From: Candidatus Caccoplasma merdipullorum | GTDB taxonomy: Bacteria > Bacteroidota > Bacteroidia > Bacteroidales > G3-4614 | Assembly (NCBI GenBank): GCA_017694415.1 | Contig: JADIMW010000068.1 | Span: 1 to 61,565 of the forward strand | Direction of reading: 5' to 3' | DNA length: 61,565 nt | Part shown: positions 17,129 through 27,297 of the stretch, piece by piece | Numbering within the stretch: position 1 is the stretch's first letter | Layout of the letters: the number at the start of each line of letters is the position of its first letter | Notes under the pieces: generated by a model | The model's database searches: none | What the model was told of the DNA's origin: nothing | The model's input: only the letters and a program-made list of their open reading frames with translations | Program-made: the position numbers and the translations under genes

Positions 17129-18619
17129 GTGTTACGGAAATTTAGATTAGTTGTTGCCGGCGTGTTTTTTATTGCTATCACGCTGCTGTTTCTTGATTTT
17201 ACCGGATGTATTCACAAGTGGCTGGGCTGGATGGCGAGGATACAGTTTGTTCCGGCGGTTCTCGGTGTCAATGTGGCGATAATAGTTGGTCTTGTCATTT
17301 TGACATTGGTCTTCGGGCGCATATACTGTTCGGTTATATGCCCGCTGGGGGTAATGCAGGATATTATAGCATGGATAGGGAAAAAGGGACGCCGCCTGCC
17401 TTATTCGTATTCAAAGGCATTGTCCTGGTTGCGGTACTCTTTTCTGGCACTGTTTATTGTTGTGTTGGTTGCAGGGACTTGCTCTCTTGTAACGTTGCTG
17501 GAACCTTACTCTACATACGGAAACATAGCCTCCAACCTGTTGCAACCGATATGGAAACTCGGCAACAATCTGCTTGCTTTTTTCGCGGAGAGGATAAACA
17601 GTTATGCTTTTTACGAGACAACGGTATGGATAAAGAGCGGCGTTGCGTTTGGCGTTTCGCTCGGGCTGCTGGTAATAATAGGGATTATGGCTTGGCGCAA
17701 CGGGCGGACTTATTGTAATACGGTATGTCCTGTGGGAACACTTCTCGGCCTGTTGTCGCGTTATTCTTTGCTGCGCCCGGTTATCGATACGGATAAATGT
17801 AACGGTTGTTCTCTCTGCTCGCGCAACTGCAAGGCTGCATGTATCGACTATAAGGAACACAAAATAGATTATTCGCGATGTGTTGTCTGTATGGACTGCA
17901 TGGAGAACTGCAAGCAGCATGCCATAAGTTACAGGCTGAGGACGGCTAAAAAAGGGACGGAAGTGCCTCCTGTTAAAGGGAATGATAATATCGACGGGAC
18001 TCGTCGCGGGGTTATTTCCGGACTTGGATTGTTGGCTTCGACGGCTACATTTGCCGCCGGCATGAAGAAGGTGGATGGCGGGCTGGCCGTCATTCTCGAC
18101 AAGAAAGCTCCCGACCGCCATACGCGAATCGTTCCGCCTGGTGCGTTGTCGCTGCGCAATCTGGACAAGCATTGCGTAGGTTGCCAGTTGTGCATATCGG
18201 TATGTCCTAACGATGTGCTGCGTCCGTCCGACAAACTCGATAATTTCATGCATCCTGTCATGAGTTATGAACGGGGGTATTGCCGTCCGGAGTGTACTAA
18301 ATGTTCGGAGGTCTGCCCCACCCTGTCGATAAGGAAAATTGATGTTGCCGGAAAATCGTCTGTTCAGATTGGCCATGCGGTATGGATAAAGGGGAATTGT
18401 CTGGCGGCCTCGGAAGGGGTTGAATGCGACAACTGCCATGTTCACTGTCCTGTCGGTGCAATATCGATGGTTGAAAATGTGGACAATAGCTCAGGGCCCA
18501 AAATACCGGTAGTCAATACTGCTCGGTGTATCGGGTGCGGAGCTTGCGAATATTTGTGTCCTGCAAGGCCGTTCAGTGCATTGTATGTTGAGGGACACGA
18601 GAATCACAGAACTATTTAA
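17129..18619 (+). CDS. NapH-NapG-like fusion: membrane 4Fe-4S protein with internal RR segment and C-terminal polyferredoxin
   Basis: YCSVICPLGVMQD, YCNTVCPVGTL, CNGCSLCSRNC, CVVCMDCMENC, RRGVISGLGLLASTATFAAG, IVPPGALSLRNLDKHCVGCQLCISVCP, CIGCGACEYLCP. Confidence 0.85.
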   Translation: MLRKFRLVVAGVFFIAITLLFLDFTGCIHKWLGWMARIQFVPAVLGVNVAIIVGLVILTLVFGRIYCSVICPLGVMQDIIAWIGKKGRRLPYSYSKALSWLRYSFLALFIVVLVAGTCSLVTLLEPYSTYGNIASNLLQPIWKLGNNLLAFFAERINSYAFYETTVWIKSGVAFGVSLGLLVIIGIMAWRNGRTYCNTVCPVGTLLGLLSRYSLLRPVIDTDKCNGCSLCSRNCKAACIDYKEHKIDYSRCVVCMDCMENCKQHAISYRLRTAKKGTEVPPVKGNDNIDGTRRGVISGLGLLASTATFAAGMKKVDGGLAVILDKKAPDRHTRIVPPGALSLRNLDKHCVGCQLCISVCPNDVLRPSDKLDNFMHPVMSYERGYCRPECTKCSEVCPTLSIRKIDVAGKSSVQIGHAVWIKGNCLAASEGVECDNCHVHCPVGAISMVENVDNSSGPKIPVVNTARCIGCGACEYLCPARPFSALYVEGHENHRTI

Positions 18620-18632
18620 TTTATTTCCGACT

Positions 18633-20051
18633 ATGGAGAGGGATAATAAAGATAACGGTAAAAGGATAGACCGCCGCGAGTTCCTGAAACGTTTCGGAGG
18701 GGGTGCGGCATTGACGGCTGCGGCTCTTGCCGGATGTAAAACCGATGATGGTACGTCGGATTCGGAGGGTAACGGGGAGATTGTCCCGGGCAAGATGACT
18801 TACCGTACAAATCCGAAAACCGGAGAAAAAGTTTCTATTCTGGGTTACGGGTGCATGCGTTGGCCGACTGTGGATAATGACAGCGCCAGAGATTCGGACG
18901 GTGAGATAGATCAGGAAATGGTGAACCGTCTGGTGGATTATGCCATTGAGCATGGCGTCAATTATTTCGATACGTCGCCTGTTTATTGCAAAGGGAAATC
19001 GGAACATGCCACGGGTATTGCACTAAGCCGACACCCGCGCGATAAATATTTCATAGCGACTAAACTTTCAAATTCTTCGCCTGCGGTATGGAGCCGCGAG
19101 GCATCGATGGTGATGTACAATAATTCGTTCAAGGAGTTGCAGGTGGAGTATATCGACTATATGCTGTTGCACTCCGTAGGTATGGGGAATGGGATGGACA
19201 CCCTTTTTGCCCGGTACTTCGATAACGGTATGCTCGATTTCCTTATCTCGGAAAGGGAAAAGGGGAAAATACGCAACCTCGGTTTTTCGTATCACGGGGA
19301 TATAAGGGTTTTTGATTATCTGTTGTCGCGGCATGATGAAATTAAATGGGATTTTGTACAGATTCAGTTGAACTATGTGGACTGGAAACATGCCAAAGAG
19401 GTTAATGAACGGAATACCGACGCTGAATATCTTTACGGGGAGTTGCAGAAGCGAGGGATACCTGCGATAATTATGGAACCTCTTTTGGGGGGACGGCTGT
19501 CGTCGGTCCACGACCATATCGCGGCAAAGCTGAAACAGAAAAAGCCTGATGAGAGCGTTGCTTCCTGGGCATTCCGCTTTGCCGGAACGTTTCCGGGCGT
19601 CCTTACGGTATTGAGCGGCATGACTTATATGGAACATCTTCAGGACAACATAAAGACTTATTCGCCTCTGAAACCGCTTACCGACGACGATATGGCGTTT
19701 CTCGAAGAGATTGCCCGCCAAATGCTGCGCTACCCTACCATACCGTGCAACGACTGCCAGTACTGTATGCCGTGCCCTTACGGATTGGATATTCCGGGTG
19801 TTCTGCTGCATTTCAACAAGTGCATTAATGAGGGAAACATGCCGTCTTCTTCGCAGGATGCCAATTACCGAAAGGCACGCAGGGCTTTTCTCGTAGGGTA
19901 TGACCGTTCTGTCCCGCGATTGCGGCAGGCCGACCACTGTACCGGCTGCCGCGAATGTGTCGCTCACTGTCCGCAAGGAATTGATATTCCTGCCGAGATG
20001 CGACGTATAGATAAATTCGTGGAGGACATGAAACAGGGACGTCCGTTTTAA
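18633..20051 (+). CDS. Tat-signal lipoprotein aldo/keto reductase with C-terminal ferredoxin domain
   Basis: RIDRREFLKRFGGGAALTAAALAGCK; AKR barrel VNYFDTSPVYCKGKSE; CNDCQYCMPCPYGLDIP and CTGCRECVAHCPQGIDIP. Confidence 0.9.
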   Translation: MERDNKDNGKRIDRREFLKRFGGGAALTAAALAGCKTDDGTSDSEGNGEIVPGKMTYRTNPKTGEKVSILGYGCMRWPTVDNDSARDSDGEIDQEMVNRLVDYAIEHGVNYFDTSPVYCKGKSEHATGIALSRHPRDKYFIATKLSNSSPAVWSREASMVMYNNSFKELQVEYIDYMLLHSVGMGNGMDTLFARYFDNGMLDFLISEREKGKIRNLGFSYHGDIRVFDYLLSRHDEIKWDFVQIQLNYVDWKHAKEVNERNTDAEYLYGELQKRGIPAIIMEPLLGGRLSSVHDHIAAKLKQKKPDESVASWAFRFAGTFPGVLTVLSGMTYMEHLQDNIKTYSPLKPLTDDDMAFLEEIARQMLRYPTIPCNDCQYCMPCPYGLDIPGVLLHFNKCINEGNMPSSSQDANYRKARRAFLVGYDRSVPRLRQADHCTGCRECVAHCPQGIDIPAEMRRIDKFVEDMKQGRPF

Positions 20052-20184
20052 TTCCAAATGATATACCGGATTGCCGGGGTCGGATAAGTGTCCCGCCCAA
20101 AAAACTGCTAAATACTGCAATTTGTATTGTACGGCAGGAGAAACTGCAAATTTTATAAAACAAAAACAAACGGAGATTGTTAAT

Positions 20185-20619
20185 ATGCCACCGAAAGGGA
20201 ACAGGGAGGATGCAATTGAGTATCTCAAAACTGAAAGTTGTTCGTGTGTAATATGCAATAACGGTAATTTATACCCATATTTTGGAAGGGGTGTTGCCGA
20301 CCTGCTGTACGTATTGGAGAAGGAACCGGAAATAATGGCCGGGGCTTTTATCGCCGACAAGGTTGTTGGCAAGGCGGCGGCTGCATTGATGATTACAGGC
20401 AAGGCAAAGGAAATCTATGCTGTTACTGTAAGCGAACCTGCTTTGGATTTGTTGAACAGATTTAATGTAAAGATTGTGTATGAGGTTTTGACCGGACATA
20501 TCATAAACAGGACGGGGACTGATTGGTGTCCTTTGGAAAGGTTATGTTCCGGCGCAAGCGATGTTGCCGATTGCGTATCGCTTATTAAGGGTTTTGTAAA
20601 CAGCAACAAAAGGGCATGA
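20185..20619 (+). CDS. DUF1893 family protein
   Basis: CVICNNGNLYPYFGRGVADLLYVLEKEPEIMAGAFIADKVVGKAAAALMI. Confidence 0.8.
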   Translation: MPPKGNREDAIEYLKTESCSCVICNNGNLYPYFGRGVADLLYVLEKEPEIMAGAFIADKVVGKAAAALMITGKAKEIYAVTVSEPALDLLNRFNVKIVYEVLTGHIINRTGTDWCPLERLCSGASDVADCVSLIKGFVNSNKRA

Positions 20620-22520
20620 TGAAAAGAGGGGGTCTGTTATTATTGTTTTTAGAGGTGTTTTTTTCATTGCGTACCTATGCGGAAGGAACGCTTACCGTCG
20701 ATTCCGACAGTGTATCGGTACAACATTCGCTGAACGAGGTTGTGGTTACCGGCACTCGCAACAGAACTGATATAAGGCATCTGCCTATGACTATCTCCAT
20801 AATTAACAGTGATGTGGTGGAGGAACGGCACGCCCCGTATTTGCTGCCTGTTATTACAAGCGAAGTCCCCGGCTTTTTCAGCACTTCGAGGGGTATTATG
20901 GGTTATGGCGTGTCGGGCGGCTCTGCCGGCAGCATGAGCATACGCGGTATCAGCAGCAGTTCGGGAGGATTGATGGTTCTTATTGACGGTCATCCGCAAT
21001 ATATGGGGATTATGGGACATCCTGTTGCCGATGCCTATCAAAGTCCTATGGCCGAAAGGGTTGAAGTGCTGCGCGGACCGGCTTCTGCTCTTTACGGCTC
21101 TAACGCAATGGGCGGCGTGGTCAATATCGTTACGAAACAGTTGAAAGATGACGGTGTAGAGACGGACATTGATGCCGGATACGGATCGTTCAATACGTTC
21201 CAGAGCGGAATTTCCAACAGCGTCCGCAAAGGGAGGTTTTCAAGTACTGTAAACGGCACATACAACAGGACGGACGGCCACCGTCGGGATATGGGTTTTG
21301 AGCAGTACGGCGGCTATGTGAAGCTGGGCTGCGACATTTCGGATAAATGGGGGTTGGGCGGCGATACCAATGTTACGCATTTCAACGCTTCGAACCCGGG
21401 TGAGATTGACGACCCGCTTATTGATGCGAAACAGCATATAACCCGCGGCATGGCATCGCTGTTTTTAAAAAACGAATATAAACGGAGTTCGGGCAACATC
21501 AGCGTTTTCTACAATTGGGGGCATCACAAGATAAACGACGGCTATACGACCGACCCGAATGATGATGATGAAGCGAAGGATTATCTGTATTATTCGAACG
21601 ATAACATGTTTGGTGTGTCGGCGTTTCAGAACTTGCGTTTTTTCGAGGGGAACAACATTACTTTGGGAGTGGATTATTTCAGATTCGGAGGCAAGGCGTG
21701 GAATGCTTATTTTAACGGAACGGAAAGAAGCCTTACCGACAAGACGGAGAATGAGATTGCCGGATATGTAGGGGTTCGCCAGACGTTGCTGCGTTTTATG
21801 ACTATTGATGCGGCTGTCCGTATCGACCACCACTCTTCGGCCGGGACGGAATGGATTCCTCAGGCCGGCGTGTCTTTTAACATGAGAAGGGATATGCTGC
21901 TTAAATTTATGGCGAGCCGCGGTTTCAGGTTTCCCACCATAAAGGAAATGTACATGTTCGCATCGGCTAATCCCGACTTGAAGGCCGAGAGTTTGTGGAA
22001 TTACGAGATTTCTTTTTCGCAGGCACTGCCCGAAACGGGCATTTCATACGGAGTGAACCTGTTTTATATCGACGGCCGTAACATGATTTATACCAATATG
22101 ATTAACGGCAGGCCGAAGAATGTAAATTCGGGTGCGATTGATAATGCGGGGGTTGAATCGCAGATTAAATATTTAATAAACCGCAACTGGAGCGTAAACG
22201 CCAATTACAGCTTCCTGCACATGGAGAATCCGGTTCTTGCCGCACCGCAGCACAAACTTCATGTGGGAGCATCTTTTAACATGGGTCGCTGGTCGGCGAG
22301 CTCAACAATAGACTACATAAACGGGTTATATACTCAAACGGGAACTAACGCGATGACCGAGAGTTTCGTTTTGTGGAATATATACGGCAGCTTCAAAGCG
22401 GCCAAATGGATAGACATCTGGGTTAAAGGGGAAAATCTGCTGGCTCAACGGTATGAAATCATCGCCGGTTTTCCGATGCCTAAGGCTACATTTATGGGTG
22501 GATTTAATATAAACATATAA
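20616..22520 (+). CDS. TonB-dependent outer-membrane receptor
   Basis: Signal peptide; NEVVVTGTRNRTDIRHLP; VEVLRGPASALYGSNAMGGVVNIVTK plug motif; C-terminal beta-barrel. Confidence 0.92.
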   Translation: MMKRGGLLLLFLEVFFSLRTYAEGTLTVDSDSVSVQHSLNEVVVTGTRNRTDIRHLPMTISIINSDVVEERHAPYLLPVITSEVPGFFSTSRGIMGYGVSGGSAGSMSIRGISSSSGGLMVLIDGHPQYMGIMGHPVADAYQSPMAERVEVLRGPASALYGSNAMGGVVNIVTKQLKDDGVETDIDAGYGSFNTFQSGISNSVRKGRFSSTVNGTYNRTDGHRRDMGFEQYGGYVKLGCDISDKWGLGGDTNVTHFNASNPGEIDDPLIDAKQHITRGMASLFLKNEYKRSSGNISVFYNWGHHKINDGYTTDPNDDDEAKDYLYYSNDNMFGVSAFQNLRFFEGNNITLGVDYFRFGGKAWNAYFNGTERSLTDKTENEIAGYVGVRQTLLRFMTIDAAVRIDHHSSAGTEWIPQAGVSFNMRRDMLLKFMASRGFRFPTIKEMYMFASANPDLKAESLWNYEISFSQALPETGISYGVNLFYIDGRNMIYTNMINGRPKNVNSGAIDNAGVESQIKYLINRNWSVNANYSFLHMENPVLAAPQHKLHVGASFNMGRWSASSTIDYINGLYTQTGTNAMTESFVLWNIYGSFKAAKWIDIWVKGENLLAQRYEIIAGFPMPKATFMGGFNINI

Positions 22521-22537
22521 TAAAAACAAGAGCTATT

Positions 22538-23536
22538 ATGGAAAAGAGAGGTGCCATATCGATATTGCCGATGCTTATGCTCCTGCCGCTGCTGTGTGGA
22601 TGCGGCAAATTGAGCGCATCGAGGAGTGTAGCCGATATTAAACGTCAAGATGAAATGAATATTCCCAAGGTCTATTTTATAAGGGAGATTACTCCGGAGA
22701 ATCTGCAAAAGGTTTATGATGCGCTCGGCCGTAAGGCGTCGGGCAAAGTTGCTGTAAAACTATCGACTGGTGAACCGGGAAACGACAATCACTTGTCGCC
22801 TGCTCTTATTTCGGATTTTGTAAAGGGATTGAACGGTACGATTATTGAGTGCAATACTGCATACGGCGGAGGCAGGGCTGATACGGAGAATCATCTGAAG
22901 GCTGCAAAGGAGCATGGTTTTACCGATATTGCCACCGTGGACATAATGGACGCCGAGGGTGAAGCGACATTGCCTGTTACGGGCGGAAAACACCTTAAGG
23001 AGAATTTCATCGGCAAGAACTTTTTAAATTATGATTTTACTGTCGTACTGTCGCATTTTAAAGGACACCCCATGGCCGGTTTCGGCGGCGCGATAAAGAA
23101 TATATCTATCGGAATTGCTTCTTCGTCGGGTAAGGCGTGGATTCATTCGGCCGGTGCGACAAGGGACTGTGTGGCGGTATGGGGCGAATTGCCGGAACAG
23201 GATGCTTTTCTTGAAGCGATGGCTGAAGCGGCTAAAGCTGTCATCGATCATTGCGGTAATAATATTTTGTATATAAGTGTCGCCAACAACTTGTCGGTGG
23301 ACTGCGACTGCGTGGCTACGCCTGAGGCTCCCGAAATGGGTGATATAGGTATTCTGGCTTCGCTCGACCCTGTTGCTCTTGACAAGGCTTGCATTGACCT
23401 CGTCCGTTCGTCGTCCGATGAAGGGAAAGAGGCTCTTATCGAACGTATCGACTCGCGGAACGGAATGCATACGCTGGAGTATGCCGAGAGTCTCGGACTC
23501 GGCAACTTGCAGTATGAACTTGTAAATCTCGATTAA
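22538..23536 (+). CDS. DUF362-domain lipoprotein
   Basis: LLPLLCGCGK lipobox; KGHPMAGFGGAIKNISIGIASSSGK. Confidence 0.8.
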   Translation: MEKRGAISILPMLMLLPLLCGCGKLSASRSVADIKRQDEMNIPKVYFIREITPENLQKVYDALGRKASGKVAVKLSTGEPGNDNHLSPALISDFVKGLNGTIIECNTAYGGGRADTENHLKAAKEHGFTDIATVDIMDAEGEATLPVTGGKHLKENFIGKNFLNYDFTVVLSHFKGHPMAGFGGAIKNISIGIASSSGKAWIHSAGATRDCVAVWGELPEQDAFLEAMAEAAKAVIDHCGNNILYISVANNLSVDCDCVATPEAPEMGDIGILASLDPVALDKACIDLVRSSSDEGKEALIERIDSRNGMHTLEYAESLGLGNLQYELVNLD

Positions 23537-23548
23537 ATTATTTATATC

Positions 23549-24067
23549 ATGCAAACTAAATCTGTAAACTTTTATTCGTTGAGATATTCCGATGTGCGGA
23601 CTTATCTGTTTGCTGCTGCTTTTATTGCCGGGAACATGGTGCTTCCCCAACTGTTTCATCTCGTCCCGAACGGGGGTATAATATGGCTCCCTATCTACTT
23701 CTTTACTCTGGTCGGGGCGTATAAATACGGTTGGCGTGTGGGATTGCTTACGGCTGTATTGTCGCCGCTGGCAAATTCGCTTTTGTTCGGTATGCCGGCA
23801 ATGGGTTCTCTGCCTGCGATATTGATAAAATCGGTATTGCTTGCAACGGCTGCCTGGATTGCCGCCGGCAGATTCCGTAAGGCTTCTCTACCGTTGCTCG
23901 CCGCAGTAATCTTGTTTTATCAGTGTTTCGGGACTCTGGCGGAGTGGGCATTATGCGGTTCGCTGTATGATGCTCTTCAGGATTTCAGAATGGGTATTCC
24001 GGGCATGTTGCTGCAGCTTGTCGGAGGGTACTTTTTTATCAACTTGTTAATCCGGAAACAGTTATGA
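23549..24067 (+). CDS. ECF-type transporter S component-like membrane protein
   Basis: ~170-aa multi-TM protein with [39 protein letters not shown]. Confidence 0.7.
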   Translation: MQTKSVNFYSLRYSDVRTYLFAAAFIAGNMVLPQLFHLVPNGGIIWLPIYFFTLVGAYKYGWRVGLLTAVLSPLANSLLFGMPAMGSLPAILIKSVLLATAAWIAAGRFRKASLPLLAAVILFYQCFGTLAEWALCGSLYDALQDFRMGIPGMLLQLVGGYFFINLLIRKQL

Positions 24068-24276
24068 TTACTCTTTTTATCGGCGGTATCGGTATGCAGG
24101 AGATTCTGGTTATAGGTCTTATTGTTTTGCTCCTTTTCGGCGGGAAAAAGATTCCCGAACTTATGAAAGGGCTCGGTAAGGGGGTACGCAGTTTTAAAGA
24201 CGGGATGAGCAGCATAGAGAAGGAGTGCGACGTTACGGATAACAAGACCGATAGGGAGAACTCGCAACAGCAATAA
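24064..24276 (+). CDS. tatA: TatA/TatE-type twin-arginine translocase subunit
   Basis: [41 protein letters not shown] overlap with previous gene. Confidence 0.9.
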   Translation: MITLFIGGIGMQEILVIGLIVLLLFGGKKIPELMKGLGKGVRSFKDGMSSIEKECDVTDNKTDRENSQQQ

Positions 24277-24321
24277 ACGCTCCCTTACTCTTTGTATTGT
24301 TGCCGTACAGTTTACGGCAGG

Positions 24322-24367
24322 AAAAAGCCATATCGACTTTTGTATAAATGTATCGATATGGCTTTTT
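24322..24367. terminator. Bidirectional terminator-like hairpin
   Basis: AAAAAGCCATATCGA / TCGATATGGCTTTTT. Confidence 0.85.
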
Positions 24368-24394
24368 TACTTGCAACTGTTATTGTACCGACGG

Positions 24395-25567
24395 CTACAA
24401 TGCGGCTTTTAGTATTGCCAATATGTCCTGTTCGTTCAACGGGACGTATGCATCGGTATCGAGTCCTTCGTTTATGGCTATGTGGTGCGCCATTTCTTCG
24501 AGACGTTCGTCGTTTATGCCTACTTCGCGCAGAGTCATGGGCATACCGAGGCTCTTGTAAAAATCGTACATTCCTTTTATTGCTTTTTCTGCTATCTCGT
24601 ACGGTTCTTCATCGGGGGATATTCCCAATATGTTTACTCCGAATTTTACGAACCGTTCTACTGTACGGTCGCTCAGTATATAGCGCATCCAGTGCGGTGT
24701 TATTATTGCCAGGCCTTCGCCGTGTGTTATGTCGTAATATGCCGACAGGGCATGTTCTATCCCGTGCATCTGCCATACGGTGTTGCCTGTCCCGAGTGCG
24801 AGCAATCCGTTGCAACCGAATGTGCAGGCATACATTATTTCGGCGCGGGCTTCGTAGTCGTCGGGAACGGCTATTGCTTTCGGTGCATATTTCATCAGCG
24901 TTTTTACAATAGTCTCGCAAAAACCGTCCGCTACGGAATTGGTGGGAGCGGTAAAGTATTGCTCCATTACATGGTTTATCGCATCGGCTACTCCTGCCGC
25001 GGTGTGTTTGGCGTTTACGGTAAATGTGTATGTCGGGTCGAGGAACGAACATACGGGGAACAGATGCCTGTCGATATATGCGACTTTGTCGTTTGTTTCG
25101 GTACGGGAGATTACTCCGCCGCAATCGTACTCGCTGCCTGTTGCGGCCAGCGTTATTATATCGACTATGGGAAGTGCGCCGCGCGTGGGGACTTTCCCGC
25201 TTATCAAATCCCACGGCTCGCCGTCATATACGGCGCCTGCGGCTATCGCCTTCGAGCAGTCGAGAACCGAGCCTCCTCCTACCGAAAGGATTACTTCTAT
25301 GTTCTGCTCCTTGCATATCCGCACTCCGTCGAGTACGCTCGTTGTATATTTAGGGTTCGGTTCTATTCCTGAAAGTTCGAATATTTCGAACTCTTTCATC
25401 AGTTCTTTTACCTTGTCGTAAAGCCCTATCCGTTTTATACTTCCGCCGCCATAGGTCAGCAATACTCTATGTCCAATAGGCTTCATTACTTTCGGAAGTT
25501 TGTTTACTGAATCGCGACCGAATATCAGGCGCGTCGGCGTTTGATAATCGAAATTATTCATACTCAT
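24395..25567 (-). CDS. Iron-containing alcohol dehydrogenase (YqhD/BdhA-like)
   Basis: FDYQTPTRLIFGRDSVNKLP...GGGSVLDCSKAIAAGA...HEG-type metal-binding region DITHGEGLAIITPHWM. Confidence 0.9.
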   Translation of the reverse strand: MSMNNFDYQTPTRLIFGRDSVNKLPKVMKPIGHRVLLTYGGGSIKRIGLYDKVKELMKEFEIFELSGIEPNPKYTTSVLDGVRICKEQNIEVILSVGGGSVLDCSKAIAAGAVYDGEPWDLISGKVPTRGALPIVDIITLAATGSEYDCGGVISRTETNDKVAYIDRHLFPVCSFLDPTYTFTVNAKHTAAGVADAINHVMEQYFTAPTNSVADGFCETIVKTLMKYAPKAIAVPDDYEARAEIMYACTFGCNGLLALGTGNTVWQMHGIEHALSAYYDITHGEGLAIITPHWMRYILSDRTVERFVKFGVNILGISPDEEPYEIAEKAIKGMYDFYKSLGMPMTLREVGINDERLEEMAHHIAINEGLDTDAYVPLNEQDILAILKAAL

Positions 25568-25785
25568 ATATCTCTTTTTTTAGTGGTTGCTTTATCTGTT
25601 AAATACAAAACTACAAATTATATTGCAGATATGTCGTCTGACGCAAAATTATACTGTTTCCTCTCGGCCGGGGATATATATTTTACCTTTATTCATACCG
25701 CTTTTACTGTATTTTGTTGATTGTCGGATTTCGGGTTTGTACCTTTTTCGGTTATCTGCTTTGTGCCCGCCACAGCTTGCAACGG

Positions 25786-27189
25786 TTATAATATTTTATT
25801 CAGTGTGTCTGTAAGATAATTCATGTCGTCTAATGTAAGTGAGGCATATCCTATCCGCGCTCCTATGCCGCAAGAGGTCGTATAGAGGGGCATTTTTATT
25901 CGGGCTTCTTTTAGTTTGTTTTCGAGTTTCCGGGTATCGGTCTGACCGGTAAATACGACCCATATCGCCAACCCTCCTTGCGGTATGTCGAAGGTTATTT
26001 TACCGGAGAGCTTTTTAGCAAGATTTTCCACAAAGTATTTTTGTTTTTCCTTGTAATGTCTTGTTGCTCTTTTTATATGTCTTTTTATATCTCCCGTATT
26101 AATCAACTCGAGTATCGCATGTTCCATTATATTGTCGCCCTGTATGTCTATCATGCTGCGGAGAGACCCTATTTTTGCGGCATTTTCGGATGATGATGCT
26201 ATATAGCCTACTCTTACCGACGGGGCTATCACTTTACTGAATGTTCCTATGTAAAATGTCCTTTCTTTTGGGGTGAATGCCGATACGGGAAATGCGGGCT
26301 TGTGCTGTAAACTGAAATCGTAATCGTAGTCGTCTTCGATAAGGTATATCTGATGCGCCGAGATGAGCGACACGAGTTTCCGTTTTCTTTCGGGAGACAA
26401 CGGGACCATGGTGGGATAATGGTGTCGGGGCGTTATGTATATTGCTTTTATCTGTTTTTCTGTACCGGAGAGTTCTTTTTCTATCTGCTCGACCTTTATC
26501 CCGAATTTATCTACTGCGACAGGGATGATATTCAGACCTAAGCGGGTGAATGTTTCGGCGGCTTTTGGATAACAGGGCTCTTCTACCACAACTGCATCTC
26601 CTTTTTTAAGTATTGCTCCGGCTATAAGGTATAATGCCATCTGGCTGCCGCGCGTTATGCATATATCGTCGGGTTGTGTTTCGAGTCCGCGGCTTTGGTT
26701 CAGCATGGAGGAGACTGCCGTACGGAATTTCATGTCGCCGACAGGTGTGCTGTATCCTAACAGGCGATGTCGGGCGGCTTGATTGAACAACTGCCGATAG
26801 GCTCTGGACAATTCTTTTACGGGTGCTATCTTGGTATCGGGAATGCCGTCGTCGATAGCTAATATATATGGGGAAACGGATTCTGTACGGGGGGCGCTGT
26901 CGCTCTTATTCTTAGCGTGCGCGGGTACGGTATATTCGGCAACGAATACCCCGACTCTCTCCCGATTTATCAACAGTCCCGAATGTTCGAGTTGCTCTAT
27001 TGCATTTACTACGCTTTTTCTGCTGATATTCATCTGAAGTGCCATACTGCGGCTGCCGGGTAATGCCTCGCCGGGTTTTAATGCTCCTGTCTGTATCAGC
27101 TTTTTTATTTTATCGGCCACCTGCCGATATATGGGGACTTTGTTGTCGGTTCTGTCTATTTCGATATTGAACTGCCACGGCCTTATCAT
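25786..27189 (-). CDS. MocR/PdxR-type regulator (GntR HTH + aminotransferase-like domain)
   Basis: VPIYRQVADKIKKLIQTGALKPGEALPGSRSMALQMNISRKSVVNAIEQLEHSGLL plus fold-type I aminotransferase. Confidence 0.92.
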   Translation of the reverse strand: MIRPWQFNIEIDRTDNKVPIYRQVADKIKKLIQTGALKPGEALPGSRSMALQMNISRKSVVNAIEQLEHSGLLINRERVGVFVAEYTVPAHAKNKSDSAPRTESVSPYILAIDDGIPDTKIAPVKELSRAYRQLFNQAARHRLLGYSTPVGDMKFRTAVSSMLNQSRGLETQPDDICITRGSQMALYLIAGAILKKGDAVVVEEPCYPKAAETFTRLGLNIIPVAVDKFGIKVEQIEKELSGTEKQIKAIYITPRHHYPTMVPLSPERKRKLVSLISAHQIYLIEDDYDYDFSLQHKPAFPVSAFTPKERTFYIGTFSKVIAPSVRVGYIASSSENAAKIGSLRSMIDIQGDNIMEHAILELINTGDIKRHIKRATRHYKEKQKYFVENLAKKLSGKITFDIPQGGLAIWVVFTGQTDTRKLENKLKEARIKMPLYTTSCGIGARIGYASLTLDDMNYLTDTLNKIL

Positions 27190-27297
27190 CTGGTATCCTT
27201 GTTTATTTGATTTCTGGATATATTACAGAGTCCAAATATATAATAATTTTGCCGATGTGTTAAATGAACGGATTTATATTTTAATGTTGTACGGGTC

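Noticed and set aside
17411-18445. 344-aa minus ORF
   Set aside because: Antisense to the NapH-NapG-like fusion; no recognisable protein features.
19068-20402. 444-aa minus ORF
   Set aside because: Antisense to aldo/keto reductase and DUF1893 genes; shadow ORF.
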